Shown here: one piece after another, positions 45,047-56,574 of the stretch
Layout: each line of letters starts with the position of its first letter
Position numbering within the stretch: the stretch's first letter is position 1
Assembly (NCBI RefSeq): GCF_022682495.2
Contig: NC_071394.1
Span: 23,842,470 to 23,906,469 of the forward strand
Length of the DNA: 64,000 nt
Reading direction: 5' to 3'
Origin: Desmodus rotundus
Taxonomy: Eukaryota; Chordata; Mammalia; Chiroptera; Phyllostomidae
Position numbers and translations under genes: made by a program
The notes under the pieces: model-generated
What the model was told of the DNA's origin: nothing
The model's database searches: none
What the model saw: only the letters and a program-made list of their open reading frames with translations

Positions 45047-45430
45047 ATTTCTGGGGACGTGTGTTACTGTATCTGGGTACCAGTTATGCAACTACCAATT
45101 CCAGTCCCAGGTGCAGGGACAAAATTCAGCAGTGCCAGTTTTTCCTTATTATAGTTTCCATCTGAGTCCTAATCTCCAGGAACCATCTCTGTGATTGCTA
45201 CTCTCAGAAGCCTGGGTTCCCTGAAATGCCTCCAGGACTACCCAGGATCTCAGAGGAAACTGAGCAGGGTGGAGGGTAGGCTTCTCCATAATCTTCGGGT
45301 AGGAAATCTCCATTTTCATAAGTTGTATATATTTACAGTTTGTTTGTCTGTTTTCCTCTGTCAAATAAGTTTAAAACCTGTTGCTCTAAATGGCAGGAGA
45401 GGAAGAGGAGAAGAAAAAAACAGTCTGGTT
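45047..45430. other. Non-coding DNA, nothing recognised
   Basis: An 88-codon plus frame (45191-45457) and a 71-codon minus frame (45149-45364) overlap; neither has a known domain. Confidence 0.5.
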
Positions 45431-45505
45431 AATATTCATTGGACAAATATTTATTGATTATGTACCACATGCCAGCCACTATTCTAAGCACTAGATTTCA
45501 AATGA
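45431..45505 (-). repeat. L2 LINE 3' end fragment, antisense
   Basis: 'attcattggacaaatattta', 'ttgattatgtaccacatgcc' and 'agccactattctaagcacta' are the complement of the L2 terminus. Confidence 0.6.
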
Positions 45506-46535
45506 TTATTCTGTTACATTAGTAAATGTAAATTTGTTTTATCTTCTTAACTTGTATTGATCTGAAATTTGGAGGCATGCCAAAGATACATTATTTATTT
45601 TTTAATCCAAAATTTTCTATCTAACTTCATGCAGTGTAAACTAATTCAAGCTGTAGAAGTTAAGAGATACTCCCCGGTATGTATTTAACTTCATTCCAAA
45701 ACAGGACTTTCAGCTGTAGAATGTTATTAACAAACCAAAACCCTGCCCTAAAACATAGACAGACCTAAAAATCAATAAACTACGTGGGGCTGGAGTTGTC
45801 CAGGGACTGGAATCGGGACCCCTCATTTTCTCTGCTGTAGTGGACCCTGCTAGTGTGTGGTGCCTGCCTCCCCGGGAAACCTCCTGCCCGGTCTTTAGAC
45901 TCTGCATGGTAAATTGTTCTGAAAACCCTGGAGAGGTATTTTATAAGTTTTTATAAATAATCTTTATAGATAATTTCTTGAAATTGCATTTTTATTTGGG
46001 AGAAAATGGACTCTCCCTAAGATAGATTTGCCTGTAAGTCTTTCCCTGACAGCACTCACTTTGAAAAGGTTCTAGTCCTTTCTCCTAGCAGTAGGAAGAC
46101 GTTGTCTTTTCAGGGCTGTTAGAACAAAGAGATTGTCTGGCCGGCCGTCCTGGGAAGCCACTCAGGCGGGATTAAGCGGCACAATCCAGTGGCCATAACA
46201 GAGACAGATGTGTGGATCATAGACAACAGATGAACTGGCTTAATGCTTGGAGAGGCCGTGTCTATCACCAGTGACAGAGAACATTTGACTGTCCTCAGAG
46301 CAGAACTAAAGAAATCTGACAATTACTCACATCGTCAGGAAAGACTTGGGCCACTTTCTACCACACAGGCGTGCTGAAGCAGTGTTGGAGAATTACGGAT
46401 AATACCTCATTGGCTAAATCTATACACAAAATTCTAATACCTTATAATACGGGTTGTTATAGAATAGCAATTTTCAAATATTGCCACTCACACTTTACAA
46501 AGCCTCCTTACTTATTTCCCCTCTAAATGTAAATT
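45506..46535. other. Non-coding DNA, nothing recognised
   Basis: No gene. 46130-46200 holds a few CpGs and a GGATTAAG homeodomain-type word, without further support. Confidence 0.45.
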
Positions 46536-46539
46536 TCCT

Positions 46540-46645
46540 AAGAAGCCGATTGTATCTTTTAGAAATAGGACAATTTTCAACTTTCATTTTGACCTATATT
46601 CCTGAGTATACAGTCGGTGCTCAGAAGTATTTGTTAAATTGCTCT
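46540..46645 (+). repeat. L2 LINE 3' end fragment, sense
   Basis: 'gacctatattcctgagtata', 'cagtcggtgctcagaagtat' and 'ttgttaaattgc' match the L2 tail. Confidence 0.5.
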
Positions 46646-47300
46646 AAAATTCCTCACATTTTTCTGCCATGTTGTTGATGGTCCTCCATTGAAATTTCAA
46701 CTCTCTTTTTGTATTTCTTATTATCATTTTTGGATCAAGGGACTTATTCCAAGTTATTGGAGTTTCGGGCAGAGTCTGAGCTGTTATGGCTAAAAATGCC
46801 CTCTCTGTAAAATAACTGTACTAATAGTTTGTTACAGTAATTGCTTCTGGTGTGCATAGAATCTGCATAGGAAAAGATGCAGGAGTCATGAAATTCAAGT
46901 CACGGAAGATGGTAGAGTTGCCTTCTTAGGGTAAGCTTCTTGCAAAGTGGCTTCTTCGAAATAAATCTGAATCTAAAAATGTTATAACAGAATTTTTTAG
47001 TTGTAATAAAAGACTTTAACCTTAGTAGTTGTGAGATTCGCTTGATAATTTAACAAAAGGCCCTGACTTCTTTTTCCCAAAAGTAAATGAGCATTTCTAT
47101 CAGTAATGTTTCTCTTGTCCGTGGTGTCTTTGCATAAATAAAATGTCCTGATTACTTGTTGAGAAAACTAATTATGAAAGTTGCAACACAAAATTAGTTG
47201 TTAGACTTTCTAATAGCACCATAGAATGCTGAAACCAATTTAAATACTAAATGTCTTAAGATTAGATTGATACTCTCAATATCTTATTTGATAGCCGGAA
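46646..47300. other. Repeat-poor AT-rich DNA
   Basis: No repeat or gene recognised. 46970-47290 has the mixed, word-rich look of possible conserved non-coding DNA, including 'aaactaattatgaaagttgc', but that is only an impression. Confidence 0.4.
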
Positions 47301-47304
47301 GGGT

Positions 47305-47480
47305 TTGTTAATTGAACAAATGTTTGTTGAGCAGCTGTAGCTAGGCATATGAGCTAGATGCTACCTCCTTATAGTGATCAGTGAGACAAAGCCCCTGTCC
47401 TCAGTAATTTGACGTTCTAGAGTTGGGGCAAGGGGTAAACAAGAAACCATGTGAACAGTCCATCACATGAGATAATAATT
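47305..47480 (-). repeat. L2 LINE 3' end, antisense
   Basis: 'ttgaacaaatgtttgttgag', 'cagctgtagctaggcatatg', 'caaagcccctgtcctcagta' and 'attctagagttgggg'-like sequence follow the complement of the L2 end. Confidence 0.65.
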
Positions 47481-48795
47481 GGTGTACTGAATCGAGATAC
47501 TAAATGAAGTGTTATTTACTGTTAAAATGAAAGCATGCAGAGTTTTAAAGGAGAGGTTAAAATTGTGAAAAGTTGCATTGAGTGACATTTAAACTACACA
47601 TTGAAAGATATTAAACATAGTGTCTAGCATACAATAGGAGCTTCATCATCACAAATGAATGAATGAGATTTTGATAGGCAGAGAGATAGTGATGGAAATT
47701 TCTAGGCAGAAGTAACAGTATTAGAAAGAGCTCAGAAACAGAACATGACAAAGTAAAACCAGGACACAGGGAATAAGTGAGATAATATTTATGATCCATA
47801 AAAGGCATAAAGGATATAACTCTAGACATGGATATTAAGGCAGTATAATATAGGATTTTTAATAATAATTTGGGGAATTTTAACTTAATTTGAGGGGTAA
47901 TCATCATAAGAATATAAAAATGGAAAAACTGAAAAATAAAAAAAACATTTCTAGAACTCTAAATTACCTCCCAGCTTGCGCATGTTCGGTACTGTAAATT
48001 GCAATAGGTATCTGAAAACACGATGTAGCTGAAACTCTCTCCGACGGTTCTTAAATCCAAGGTCGCCGCTTGTCCACACTGCCCTGCCACTGCTCTTCGC
48101 TCTGCTCCTGAAATGTTTGTTCGCCTGTTAACATCCCTGTCACAAACCTTCGGTGCGGCAGCTAATGTTTTACAACTGATCAAATAGTCCTGGATACATA
48201 TTCCAAATACGTGGCTTAATGAAAACAACATAAAGATTTATGCTCCATTTAATGTACTTAGCTCAACTCGAGGGATTTCAAAAGAAGATAAAAAACAAAA
48301 GCCAGCATGGGTTAATGCTTAGTTATCTTTTGGTTAACTTATAAAGCTTAGCAATCGAAGGACATGAAAGAGGAACCTTTGATAAAACTCAGTTGCTTTT
48401 TTAAATCCATAAAAGGCAGCTGCCTTTCCAGGAAAGACCATATTACCATGGGGATGCACAACTTTTAAACAAAAGCTCTTGCTAAGCTTCATTTGTAATT
48501 GACAGCCAAGACACAATTTTTTAAGCTATTGCCACTTAATAATGCCAAGAAAATGAACCTAGAGTCGGAAGACCTTTTTTCTTTACTGATTATATAAATG
48601 AAGCTTCAGGGTCTTCCTCTACATTTCTTTAGGGACTTCAGTGGTTGAGGAGGAGCAGGCAGGAGTTTGTGGGCTCCCTGATGAGAGGTGCAGACTTAAC
48701 GGAACCGAAGGCATGGCTGAAAATCTGATGGCTCTCTGGGAGTGCCCATTTAGTCGTGGGTGCCTTCCGAAGATAATTTAAGTCAAACATCAAAG
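47481..48795. other. Non-coding DNA
   Basis: 47610-47760 may be more L2 complement ('tgtctagcatacaataggag', 'aaatgaatgaatgag'), too worn to define. 48235-48550 is repeat-free. The 98- and 90-codon minus frames (47611-47907, 47959-48231) show no domain. Confidence 0.4.
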
Positions 48796-48798
48796 TGT

Positions 48799-49227
48799 TC
48801 ATAATTTTCTCAAACATGTATCAGCATATCGATCAGCCCAAAAGTTTCCTTCCGCAGTATGATCATGAAATCCTACACTCCCAGCTACTCCAGAAGGCCC
48901 TGAATCTCTCTGGAAACCCCCAGGAGGGTGATGTGGCAGAATCGGAGCTGTGACAGGGTGTGACGGAGGAAGAGGCAGGAGAAAACCTAGAGTGGCATGA
49001 TGTCGGAAGAGCACTGTCAAAGTTTCATGTCATTCAAAGGGTTGGGGCCACATAATGGTGGCTGGCGATGGGACTTGGTCATCAAATTCACTAGGTCCAG
49101 GCTCACCTATACCCCAGAATGTAAAATTAATCCCATCTTTATCCAGGAGAGATAAAGGAAGCGTGGAGCCACAGCTGAAGTTTTGTTTAGTCCTCGGGCA
49201 GCAGTTATCTGCCACACCCTGATACAC
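48799..49227 (-). pseudogene. Coding-like segment on the minus strand, origin unknown
   Basis: Two minus-strand frames lie end to end: 49227-49030 (65 codons) and 49020-48799 (73 codons), separated by a stop and a shift of register. Their amino-acid composition (Pro, Gly, Trp, Asp rich; for example 'GEPGPSEFDDQVPSPATIMW' and, at the C-terminal end, 'GFHDHTAEGNFWADRYADTC') looks more like real protein than the Leu/Ser/Phe-rich chance frames elsewhere. The last stretch faintly recalls the H...GN..AD pattern at the end of retroelement RNase H domains, so an old retroviral pol or processed-gene fragment is possible. I do not recognise it, and chance remains possible. Confidence 0.25.
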
Positions 49228-49230
49228 TCC

Positions 49231-49516
49231 TTAACCACTTTGTCTACTGCATTCCCTTCGACTTGAAAGCTGCCTTTCTCTAGATGTCCAAAACCCCAAA
49301 GTTCTGCCCATGGAATTAGATCTCAATACAAGATCTCTGGTAGCGATGCCTGATGTCAAGAAAGCCATATGTCTAATGGACTTCTGTTTTCTTTTAGGAA
49401 TTTTGTCTGGGCCATTCTAAAGCTTAATAACCTGCATTCTGTACAGATAAGTCATATGCCCTCTAGTACTAATTAAGTGGGAACTGGTGATGTTCTTATA
49501 TGTAAACACCAGTGAT
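49231..49516. other. Non-coding DNA, nothing recognised
   Basis: No frame or repeat of note. Confidence 0.5.
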
Positions 49517-49531
49517 AAAAGGTGATGTAGG

Positions 49532-49747
49532 GGGCCCTGGCCAGCGTGGCTCAGTTGGTTGAGCAGCATCCCACAAAGCCAAAGGTTGCCAATTCAATTC
49601 CCATTCAAGGCATGTGCCTGGGTTGCAGACCTTGTCCCTGGTTGGGGCACATGCAGGAGGCAACTGATCAATGTTTCCCTCCCTTTCTTTCTCCCTCCCT
49701 TCCCCTCTCTCTAAAAATAAATAAAATCTCTTTTAAAAATAAAGGGG
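49532..49747 (+). mobile_element. VES-type bat SINE, sense
   Basis: Starts GCCCTGGCCAGCGTGGCTC, with an A box (TGGCTCAGTTGG) and a worn B box ('caattcaattccc'), then 'ggcatgtgcctgggttgcag', 'tggttggggcacatgcagga', the CT-rich run 'tccctttctttctccctccc' and an A-rich tail with AATAAAT. Imperfect flanking copies (about 12 of 16 bases) at 49517-49531 and 49748-49763 are a plausible decayed target duplication. Confidence 0.9.
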
Positions 49748-49763
49748 AAAAGATGGTATAGGA

Positions 49764-50375
49764 AATTCTGTGTAGACGGAACTAATCAGTGTTTGATGGG
49801 TATGAATTTCTTAGTCATATACAATCAACAAACTCATATGTACAAAAAAATCTTTATTTTTCCAGATCTTAAACCCCTCTTCTGATACAGAAAACTTAAC
49901 CTAGTCACTTCCAAATTGGTTCATGAAATTCAGTGTCTTTTCGGTCACTTTGTCCTTAAAATTCATCTAATTTCAGTGTCCCCGAACCTCACCCCTCTGC
50001 CCCTGGAATTGATGCTATGCTCTGGTGACCTGTGTGAGGTTTCTTGGTCTACTTCTCAAACTTTGATCTACCTCGGTCCTACATGGCCCTCATTCTCCAG
50101 GCTGATCCTTAGGCACTACCTCTCCCATACAAGCAATCCTTTCAAATGTAGCAATCCCCACCTTGGCTTCCTTCTTCCTGGGCCACCCTTGCTCAACACT
50201 GAGACCCTTGGCTCCCAAAGCTCTCCTCTGTCTACCCTACCCATTTCCTTCCTTTCCCAACTATTTACTGAATGCCTGCAATATGCCAAACTTAGAGAAG
50301 AGAGGAGATAGCAAAATAGAGTAAATCTCCATCTTCATAGAAATTTGATTTTTACTCATCTCTCTATCAGTTCTC
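49764..50375. other. Non-coding DNA with a 131-codon frame
   Basis: The plus-strand frame 49916-50311 is rich in Ser, Leu and Pro and ends in a short L2-like stretch ('tttactgaatgcctgcaata'). No known domain; the sequence may be an old L2 or LTR relic. Confidence 0.4.
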
Positions 50376-50379
50376 AATT

Positions 50380-51010
50380 TTGGCCAAGCTTATTTACCCT
50401 TCATATCCTGTATACGTCACATAAAGCCTCACTTTTGGATTGGATGATGCATAACCTCGAATAATCTCCCCATCCCTCCTACCTATGTTTACACTATTTT
50501 GTTGGTCCTGCTAAGTCCCTTCTTTTATAAACACCTTCCTCAACTGTTTTATTTGAATACTTGTTCTGTTACCTAACCTTTTATTGAACTTGAAGCTAAC
50601 TCAGTGCTTGGAGTGTATCTTACATTACTTATTGTTTAATGTGTAGCACCATTTTCTTACTAGATTCTAAGTCACTTGAAGCCAGCGACTGTGTATTATA
50701 CCCTTTTGAGTCCCATAACTTGGCCCAGGGCCTTGCACGTACTATGTGTATGAAACAGAATGGCAAGGACTTCTCTACTTGTGCTATTGCTGTTGTCCAT
50801 TCTGACATGATACTAGCAAGTGAAGTCCCTTAAAACGCTGAGGTTCCCAGTTCACTCTTAGAGAAATTTCAGATTCCTCAGCTGGACATTCAGGTCCTCC
50901 AAAGTCTGCTTCCAAGTTTCCTTTCCACTGAGTATGCTCACAAGCCTGATTTTCTTAATATTTCAAATTTTCATGCTATTTTTCTTTCCAAGCCTAAGCC
51001 ATCACTTCGA
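50380..51010 (+). repeat. L2 LINE 3' region, sense
   Basis: 'actagattctaagtcacttg', 'aagccagcgactgtgtatta' and 'ggcccagggccttgcacgta' mark the L2 end; after it 'cagattcctcagctggacat' and 'tcaggtcctccaaagtctgc' suggest a second L2 piece in sense. Diverged. Confidence 0.5.
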
Positions 51011-51323
51011 GAATTTAAAAAAATAACAATAACTCTCAATATAGACATTTGGACAATTCCTTTTGTGTGTGTGATCATCTATGTACGTGGATTCATGGTT
51101 ATTCTATATATCATATTATATCATAAATCCCAAAGCCGACTCAAGATAAGAGCACTGCTCATTTTTCTCATTTATATATTATGAGTGAGGTGGAGAGTAG
51201 AATTTTGTGGGCAGGAGAAAGTGATGAAATTGCCAATTTTGATTGTTTAAACAGCAAGTTATATATACTAGTGACTTCAAATTAAGGTTAGAGTTAAAAT
51301 ATCTCATTCACTGTTTGCCACTA
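51011..51323. other. Non-coding AT-rich DNA
   Basis: Nothing recognised. Confidence 0.5.
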
Positions 51324-51800
51324 CTTAGTGTACCTACTCCTACATAACAATTACTGTGAACTTAGTAGCTTAAAACAATACATATTTACTAGCAAACAGT
51401 TTCTCTGGGTCAGGAGACCAGGTAGGTCTCAGCCAACTCCTCTGCTCAGGATCTCACGAGGCGGAAATAAAGGTGTTGACCAGGTAATCTTATTTAAAGA
51501 GTTGAATGGAGACTCTCAAATCAGGTTGCTGGCAAAATTCATTTCCTGTGGGTGCTTGGCTGAGGGCCCCATCTTTTTCCTGGCTGCTCTCGGGTCCTGC
51601 AAGCTGCCTGCGGTCCTCTGACACGTGGCCGGCTCAGTGAGTAGCTCACTACACGGCTGTTTGCTTCTTTAATGCCATCTGGAGAAATCTCTCTCACTCC
51701 AGTCTACTAAAATAGAGGCTTATATAAGTAACTCAAACAAGCAAGTCACAGCCCATCGCTTTTCTCACTCTGTTGGTGAGAAGTAAGTCATAAGGTCCAC
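51324..51800 (-). mobile_element. MaLR/MLT1-like LTR, antisense
   Basis: 'tacataacaattactgtgaa' and 'cttagtagcttaaaacaata' at the left are the complement of the MLT1 3' end ('ttaagccactaagtttgtggt'). They are followed by 'ggtcaggagaccaggtaggt', 'ggctgagggccccatctttt' and 'cacagcccatcgcttttctc'. Solo LTR; the right edge is uncertain. Confidence 0.6.
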
Positions 51801-53174
51801 CTGAACTCAAGGAAAGGGGAACGTACAGGGTACAACACGTGGAGGGCCACGTTAGAGCAGATCTGTCACAGTGGAACTCTGGCCAAATGTTTTAAAAAGC
51901 TGTGAATATACTCTGAAAAGTAAGGATACTGTAGTAAGCAAGGCAACTTTCACATTGTAATTTCAAAGGTAAAACTATTACATTGTATAGATTGGAACAT
52001 GCACTGTTAATTCAACTGGTTTACTGTGGTCCAGAATGATAAATGCCCTCTCATATTTAATTGATCTAATTCCTTCTCTAGGCTGATAATATATTTACTG
52101 CCAATTTTCAATTAAGTCGTTTCTCTCAGGACTCCTTGACTCCGTGTGCTCAGTTCTGAGGAGTCGTCTGGAAGCTTCGTCTAAGTGATGGTGTCTACCA
52201 AACTCAGAGCAGGTCCTTTGCACTGTGGTGGTAAATACAGGCAAAATATACTACAGTTCTGCATATACTGACCCAGACAGAACTACTAGCTCAAAAATAT
52301 AAAACCTGTCACCCTCTTCTTGGATCATTTTTCTGCAGAGAAAAAGATAAGCCTTAGGAAGACTATGTTTCATTGCATCAAGCACCACACTGGACTCTAG
52401 CGTAGCTCAATAAATCCTGTTTCACAGCTTGAAGAGTAGATGAGATGGAAACATTTCCACCAGTGGTGATACTTGCTTTTCTGCCATTCAATGCATTCCT
52501 GGGCAAGGAGATACGTAAAGGGTTAAATTTAAGTGCCTAATATGCATTCCCCTGGATCCTGCCCTTTTCTGTGAGGATGAGAATATATTAGGATGAGTTT
52601 TTCTCTTGTAAATAATTTCTATGTAATTAAAAACTTTTCATAGTATCTGATTCACAGCATGCTGTTTAACAGTACAGTATTCTGATTACACGCTCTCACT
52701 CTTAGTTCACTATAAGAAAAACAATTTTTAGTTATATCTTTTCTTATCCAGCTACCCAGAGAATTAATTATAGATGTGGCACATATTGTCCTCACCATAT
52801 ACTTTGCCCTGTAATATATAGAACAAATTAACATTATAACCTTTATTTTTCTCTGTCGTGTTTTAAGTGAACTCACCTCTGATGATTTTCATTACAAGAG
52901 ATCTACATAGATATTGAACAATTTGCTTCTTCCCAAAAGGAAATGAAAAAGTTTCCATGAAAACTTGGTTCAAGGTCTCATTTGAGTCATTTGTCTTTAA
53001 ATCTTCATTCTCCCTACTGGGCCATGAAAATCAAGTGTACCAAGTTTAATGCTGTGGCTATAAAAAGCTAATCTGATTTTCTGGGTAACGACACAGCTAA
53101 AGCCATCTCCAACACTTTCCTCTCTTTTCCTTTAGGTTAACATTTTTTTCATCTTTTATCAACTTATTGAAAAT
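51801..53174. other. Non-coding DNA
   Basis: No gene. 52430-52570 is repeat-free and may be conserved. Frames under 75 codons only. Confidence 0.45.
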
Positions 53175-53201
53175 AATGATGATGATGATGATGATGATGA
53201 T
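53175..53201. repeat. (ATG)n microsatellite
   Basis: Nine uninterrupted ATG/GAT units. Likely polymorphic. Confidence 0.95.
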
Positions 53202-53400
53202 AGCAACATTGAGCACAATTTGCCAAGCACATAAGTCAAGTATTTATCATCAATTATATCACTGAGCTTCATAATATCTTATAATGACATCCATTTTACA
53301 GATGAAAAACTGAGGTTCAGAAGTTAATAGCATGCCCCAAAGTCACACACACAGATGGCAGACCCAAGACCCGGACCCAGCTAATTCTCTCTTCCAGGTC
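53202..53400 (-). repeat. MIR SINE, antisense
   Basis: 'tttgccaagcacataagtca', 'tgacatccattttacagatg', 'aaaaactgaggttcagaagt', 'gccccaaagtcacacacaca' and 'gacccaagacccggacccag' are the MIR complement in order. Confidence 0.8.
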
Positions 53401-53900
53401 TATTGGCCTCTGTGCCCTTTCTGTCCCACTGTGTCTTCTTAGTGGTTGGGTTTTAGAATGAATGATACATTGTTCATAGAAAAAGTATAAGAATCTGCAA
53501 CAACATATATAAGCTAGAAACATTTGAATACTCTGTGTACAGTGACTACAATATCTCATTTCCACAAATTTGATAAAATTGCCACAAATATGACATCATA
53601 TTTGACAATTTACCAGATTAAAGTAATTTTAGCTTCAAAATATCTGTAAGATATGATCTTGTACTCATAGCTTGGCAGAATGCGCTTCTCTCCCATTTGA
53701 TATTGTGTTTTCTTCAAAGACGGTAATATATACTGTGGTCATTTTGTAGAGGTCTTCCTAGAAAGCTTACGGACCAGATAAAATTACAGGCATGTAACTA
53801 ATAAAGAAAATATATACAAAGAGAAACATTGTTTTCAATATAAACTGAAGAATGAATATTGACCATCAGAATATCAATAATGTCTTAAGTTCTTTTTAAA
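53401..53900. other. Non-coding DNA, nothing recognised
   Basis: AT-rich, no frame of note. Confidence 0.5.
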
Positions 53901-53904
53901 ATTA

Positions 53905-54128
53905 TAATCATCTTAAATGGGACAATGAAAAAGGGTGTCAAGATGATATTCAAAGGGTCATCAAAGAACATGTATAAAGGACCCATGGACAAAGCCAAAG
54001 GGGGGTAGGATTCAGGATGGGAGATGGGGGTAGCTGGGATGGGAAATAGACAAATGTATTTGAACATTAATTTTAAAAATGATTTTAAAAAAGAAAATTT
54101 TAAAAAATTAAAATCAGGGAAAAAAAAG
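53905..54128 (+). mobile_element. Bat-type L1 LINE 3' end, sense
   Basis: 'aatgggacaatgaaaaaggg', 'tcatcaaagaacatgtataa', 'aggacccatggacaaagcca', a G-rich middle ('gggaggtggggg'-like, 54000-54040) and 'gacaaatgtatttgaacatt' before an A-rich tail match the 3' UTR type of bat L1s. Heavily 5'-truncated. Confidence 0.7.
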
Positions 54129-54142
54129 ATCATATTCATGTC

Positions 54143-54531
54143 TGTATTCGTTTTCTAGGGCTCCCATACAAATATCACAGACTGGGTGGCTTAATCAAAA
54201 TAAACTTATTTTCCCAAAACTCTGGAGGCTAGAAATCCAAGATCAAAGTGCAGTCAGGTTTAGTTTCTCCCGAGGCCTCTCTCCTTGGCTTGCAGATGGC
54301 CACCTTCTCCCTGTGCCTTCACATGGCCTTGACTCTGTGTGTGTCTGTGTCCTAGTCTCTTCTTTACATTCATGACAGCTGTCATATGGGATTAGGGCCC
54401 TCTCATATGACCTTGTTGTAACTTACAGACCTTTTAAAAGTCCCTATGTCTAAACAGAGTCACATGCTGAGCTGCTGAGGGTTAAGACTTCAGCATAGGA
54501 GTTTTGGGGGAGACGCAGTTCAGCCCCTAAC
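54143..54531 (-). mobile_element. MaLR/MLT1-like LTR, antisense, nearly complete
   Basis: 'tctgtattcgttttctaggg', 'ctcccatacaaatatcacag', 'actgggtggcttaatcaaaa', 'cccgaggcctctctccttgg', 'tgcagatggccaccttctcc', 'attagggccctctcatatga' and 'cagttcagcccctaacag' are the full set of complement blocks of an MLT1A/B-like LTR. No internal region. Confidence 0.8.
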
Positions 54532-55279
54532 AGAAGCATATCCTAATGTCTTCCCTGTAAGTAACAAAACCACCCGCTGGGCTGGTGTCAAACCATCTTT
54601 CTTTTTTATTGGTGTTATTTTCTTAATACAACTGTCAATAAGCTATTCCAGAAAATAAAAAAGTAAAAACGCCCACAGAGAAATAACAATTTCTACCCCT
54701 CAAAAGCAAACACACCAGAAAGTGGTTAACAATGAACAAAACACAAAAGTTTTCTCCTAACTTTCAGTTAAATACTCTAGAATCCATCTCACACCAGGCA
54801 GTAAATAATTTTGACAAATGATGCAAGATCAGCTTTAATAAAGGAAATCATATTTTTTCTTGTTGACTTATTATCAAAGTTGAGATGTGTCTCATTGGCA
54901 CCAGGCACTCCATCACCTTTATCTTCTGAAAGAGTCTCAGGACCAGTCATCACTTATCTGTTACTTTCGGATCAGTTCCATCTACAACCCTTCAAATAAG
55001 CAAGTGATAAGTAGAGGTGACCCATGTGGCTCCTGCATTGCACAGGGATTACAGATTTGTTGTTTTGTAATTAACACACACTACAGTAGCCCTTCCTAAA
55101 ATTGGTGATTGGGGCTCCTCACCTAATCATTAGCTAATTCATCCCCATTTCTTACTTTGACGAAACTTGGCAAACAAACAAACAAACAAAAAACCTGTGG
55201 TAGCAATTTAAGTTTATTATTAAGGCTTTTGATAGCAACTGGTAGTGATATAGAAGAGGATAGGATAAATATTTTTAAA
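54532..55279. other. Non-coding DNA
   Basis: A (CAAA)n run lies at 55171-55192. Frames of 62 and 70 codons have no resemblance. Confidence 0.5.
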
Positions 55280-55432
55280 TGTCATAAATCATGGATCATT
55301 TTGAGAAATTTATGAAAGCTACAGAGGTTCTTTCACCCACAATAATACAAAATTTCACACCACATTTTAAAAGTTTAAAGATTTTTTTTAGAAAAACCAG
55401 TAGACCTTAGGTTAGAAATCTCTTATTTAAAA
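55280..55432. repeat. Old hAT-like repeat (probable)
   Basis: 'aatcatggatcattttgaga', 'aatttatgaaagctacagag', 'gttctttcacccac' and 'agaccttaggttagaaatct' follow a mammalian repeat whose end reads 'CAGGGGTTCTTAACC' in the other orientation. The terminal repeat is decayed. Confidence 0.4.
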
Positions 55433-55447
55433 AAAAAAAAAAAAAAA
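55429..55447. repeat. Poly-A run
   Basis: About 19 A. It may be the tail of an unrecognised retro-insertion to its left. Confidence 0.8.
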
Positions 55448-55649
55448 CAGAAGCACAAGTCTCAGCTCAGGGACATAGAGAGTTAGAGAGAACCCAACTC
55501 CTGATTAAATTAACATGAACTTCCACACTAATGACCTAAAAGATAGTAAAAAGTGTTTATTTCAAAGCATAAACACTATTTACCTCAGTCTTGACTACTA
55601 TATAACATGTCTGGCTTTCCTCAGAAAATGACAAGGTATGCAAAAGGTA

Positions 55650-56045
55650 AAAATAAAAGGAAACAAACAAACAAAAAAAGCCAACTGCCAATACTCACAA
55701 GAAACAAAGATCCAAAGCGAACCAGACTCAGATACGACACAGATGTTAGAACTATCTGAAAGGGAATTTAAAAATAGCTATGGTTAATGTGCTAAATGAT
55801 CTAATGCCAGAGGTGAACAACACGCAACACCACATGAGTAATTTTAGCAGAGCAATTAGAAGTATAAGAAAAAATCAAACATAGATGCTGGGCATGTATA
55901 ACACAGTGACAGAGTTGAGAAATGCCTTCAATGAGCTGATAGGTGTACTCAACAAAGCCAAGTAAAGAATAATTAAACTTAGTCAGAACTACAGAAATTA
56001 CCCACATTGAAACACAGAGAGAAAAATAACAGTAGGAGGGAGAAC
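55650..56045 (+). mobile_element. L1 LINE ORF1 region, sense
   Basis: 'ccaaagcgaaccagactcag', 'gatgttagaactatctgaaa', 'gatctaatgccagaggtgaa', 'tttagcagagcaattagaag' and 'cagaaattacccacattgaa' then 'acacagagagaaaa' are the 5' UTR/ORF1 head of an old L1. Frame broken. Confidence 0.75.
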
Positions 56046-56089
56046 CATAGGGGAGTATCCAAAGGCTATTGCCTATTGGTTCCATCTGT

Positions 56090-56556
56090 TCTTTGTTTCA
56101 GCAAAACATATTTTATAATTTCCTTAAAGATTTTCTCTTACCTATGCATTACTTAGAAATGTATGGTTTAAATTTTCAGATATTTGGAGATCTTAAAATA
56201 ATGCTGTTATTGAGTTCTAGTTTAATTCCAATAGAGCATACTTTGTATTATTTCTATTCTTCTAAGTATATAAGGTTTGTTTTATCACACAGAATGTGGT
56301 CCCTCTTGCCGAACTGTGTGTTCTGCTGCTGCTGGATGGAGTGTTCGAGAGATGAGTATCAGGGTCAAACTGGTTGATAGTGCTGTTCCTTATCTTCTGC
56401 CTACTTCTTTGTTCCGTTACTGAGAAGGGTGTTAATGCCTCCAAATATAACTGTGGATTTGTTTATTCTACTTTTCAGATTTATTAATTTTTCTTTCATG
56501 TATTTTGAAGATCTCTGTTATGTGAATTCATATTTAACACACATCTTCATGGAGAA
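56090..56556 (-). mobile_element. L1 LINE ORF2 middle part, inverted
   Basis: On the plus strand 'gttattgagttctagtttaa', 'ttccaatagagcatactttg', 'gaatgtggtccctcttgccg', 'tggatggagtgttcgagaga', 'caaactggttgatagtgctg', 'tataactgtggatttgttta' and 'tcatgtattttgaagatctc' are the complement of an internal ORF2 region. It lies between two sense L1 pieces (55650-56045 and 56575-57530). Confidence 0.8.
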
Positions 56557-56574
56557 CAATGACTTTCTCAAACA

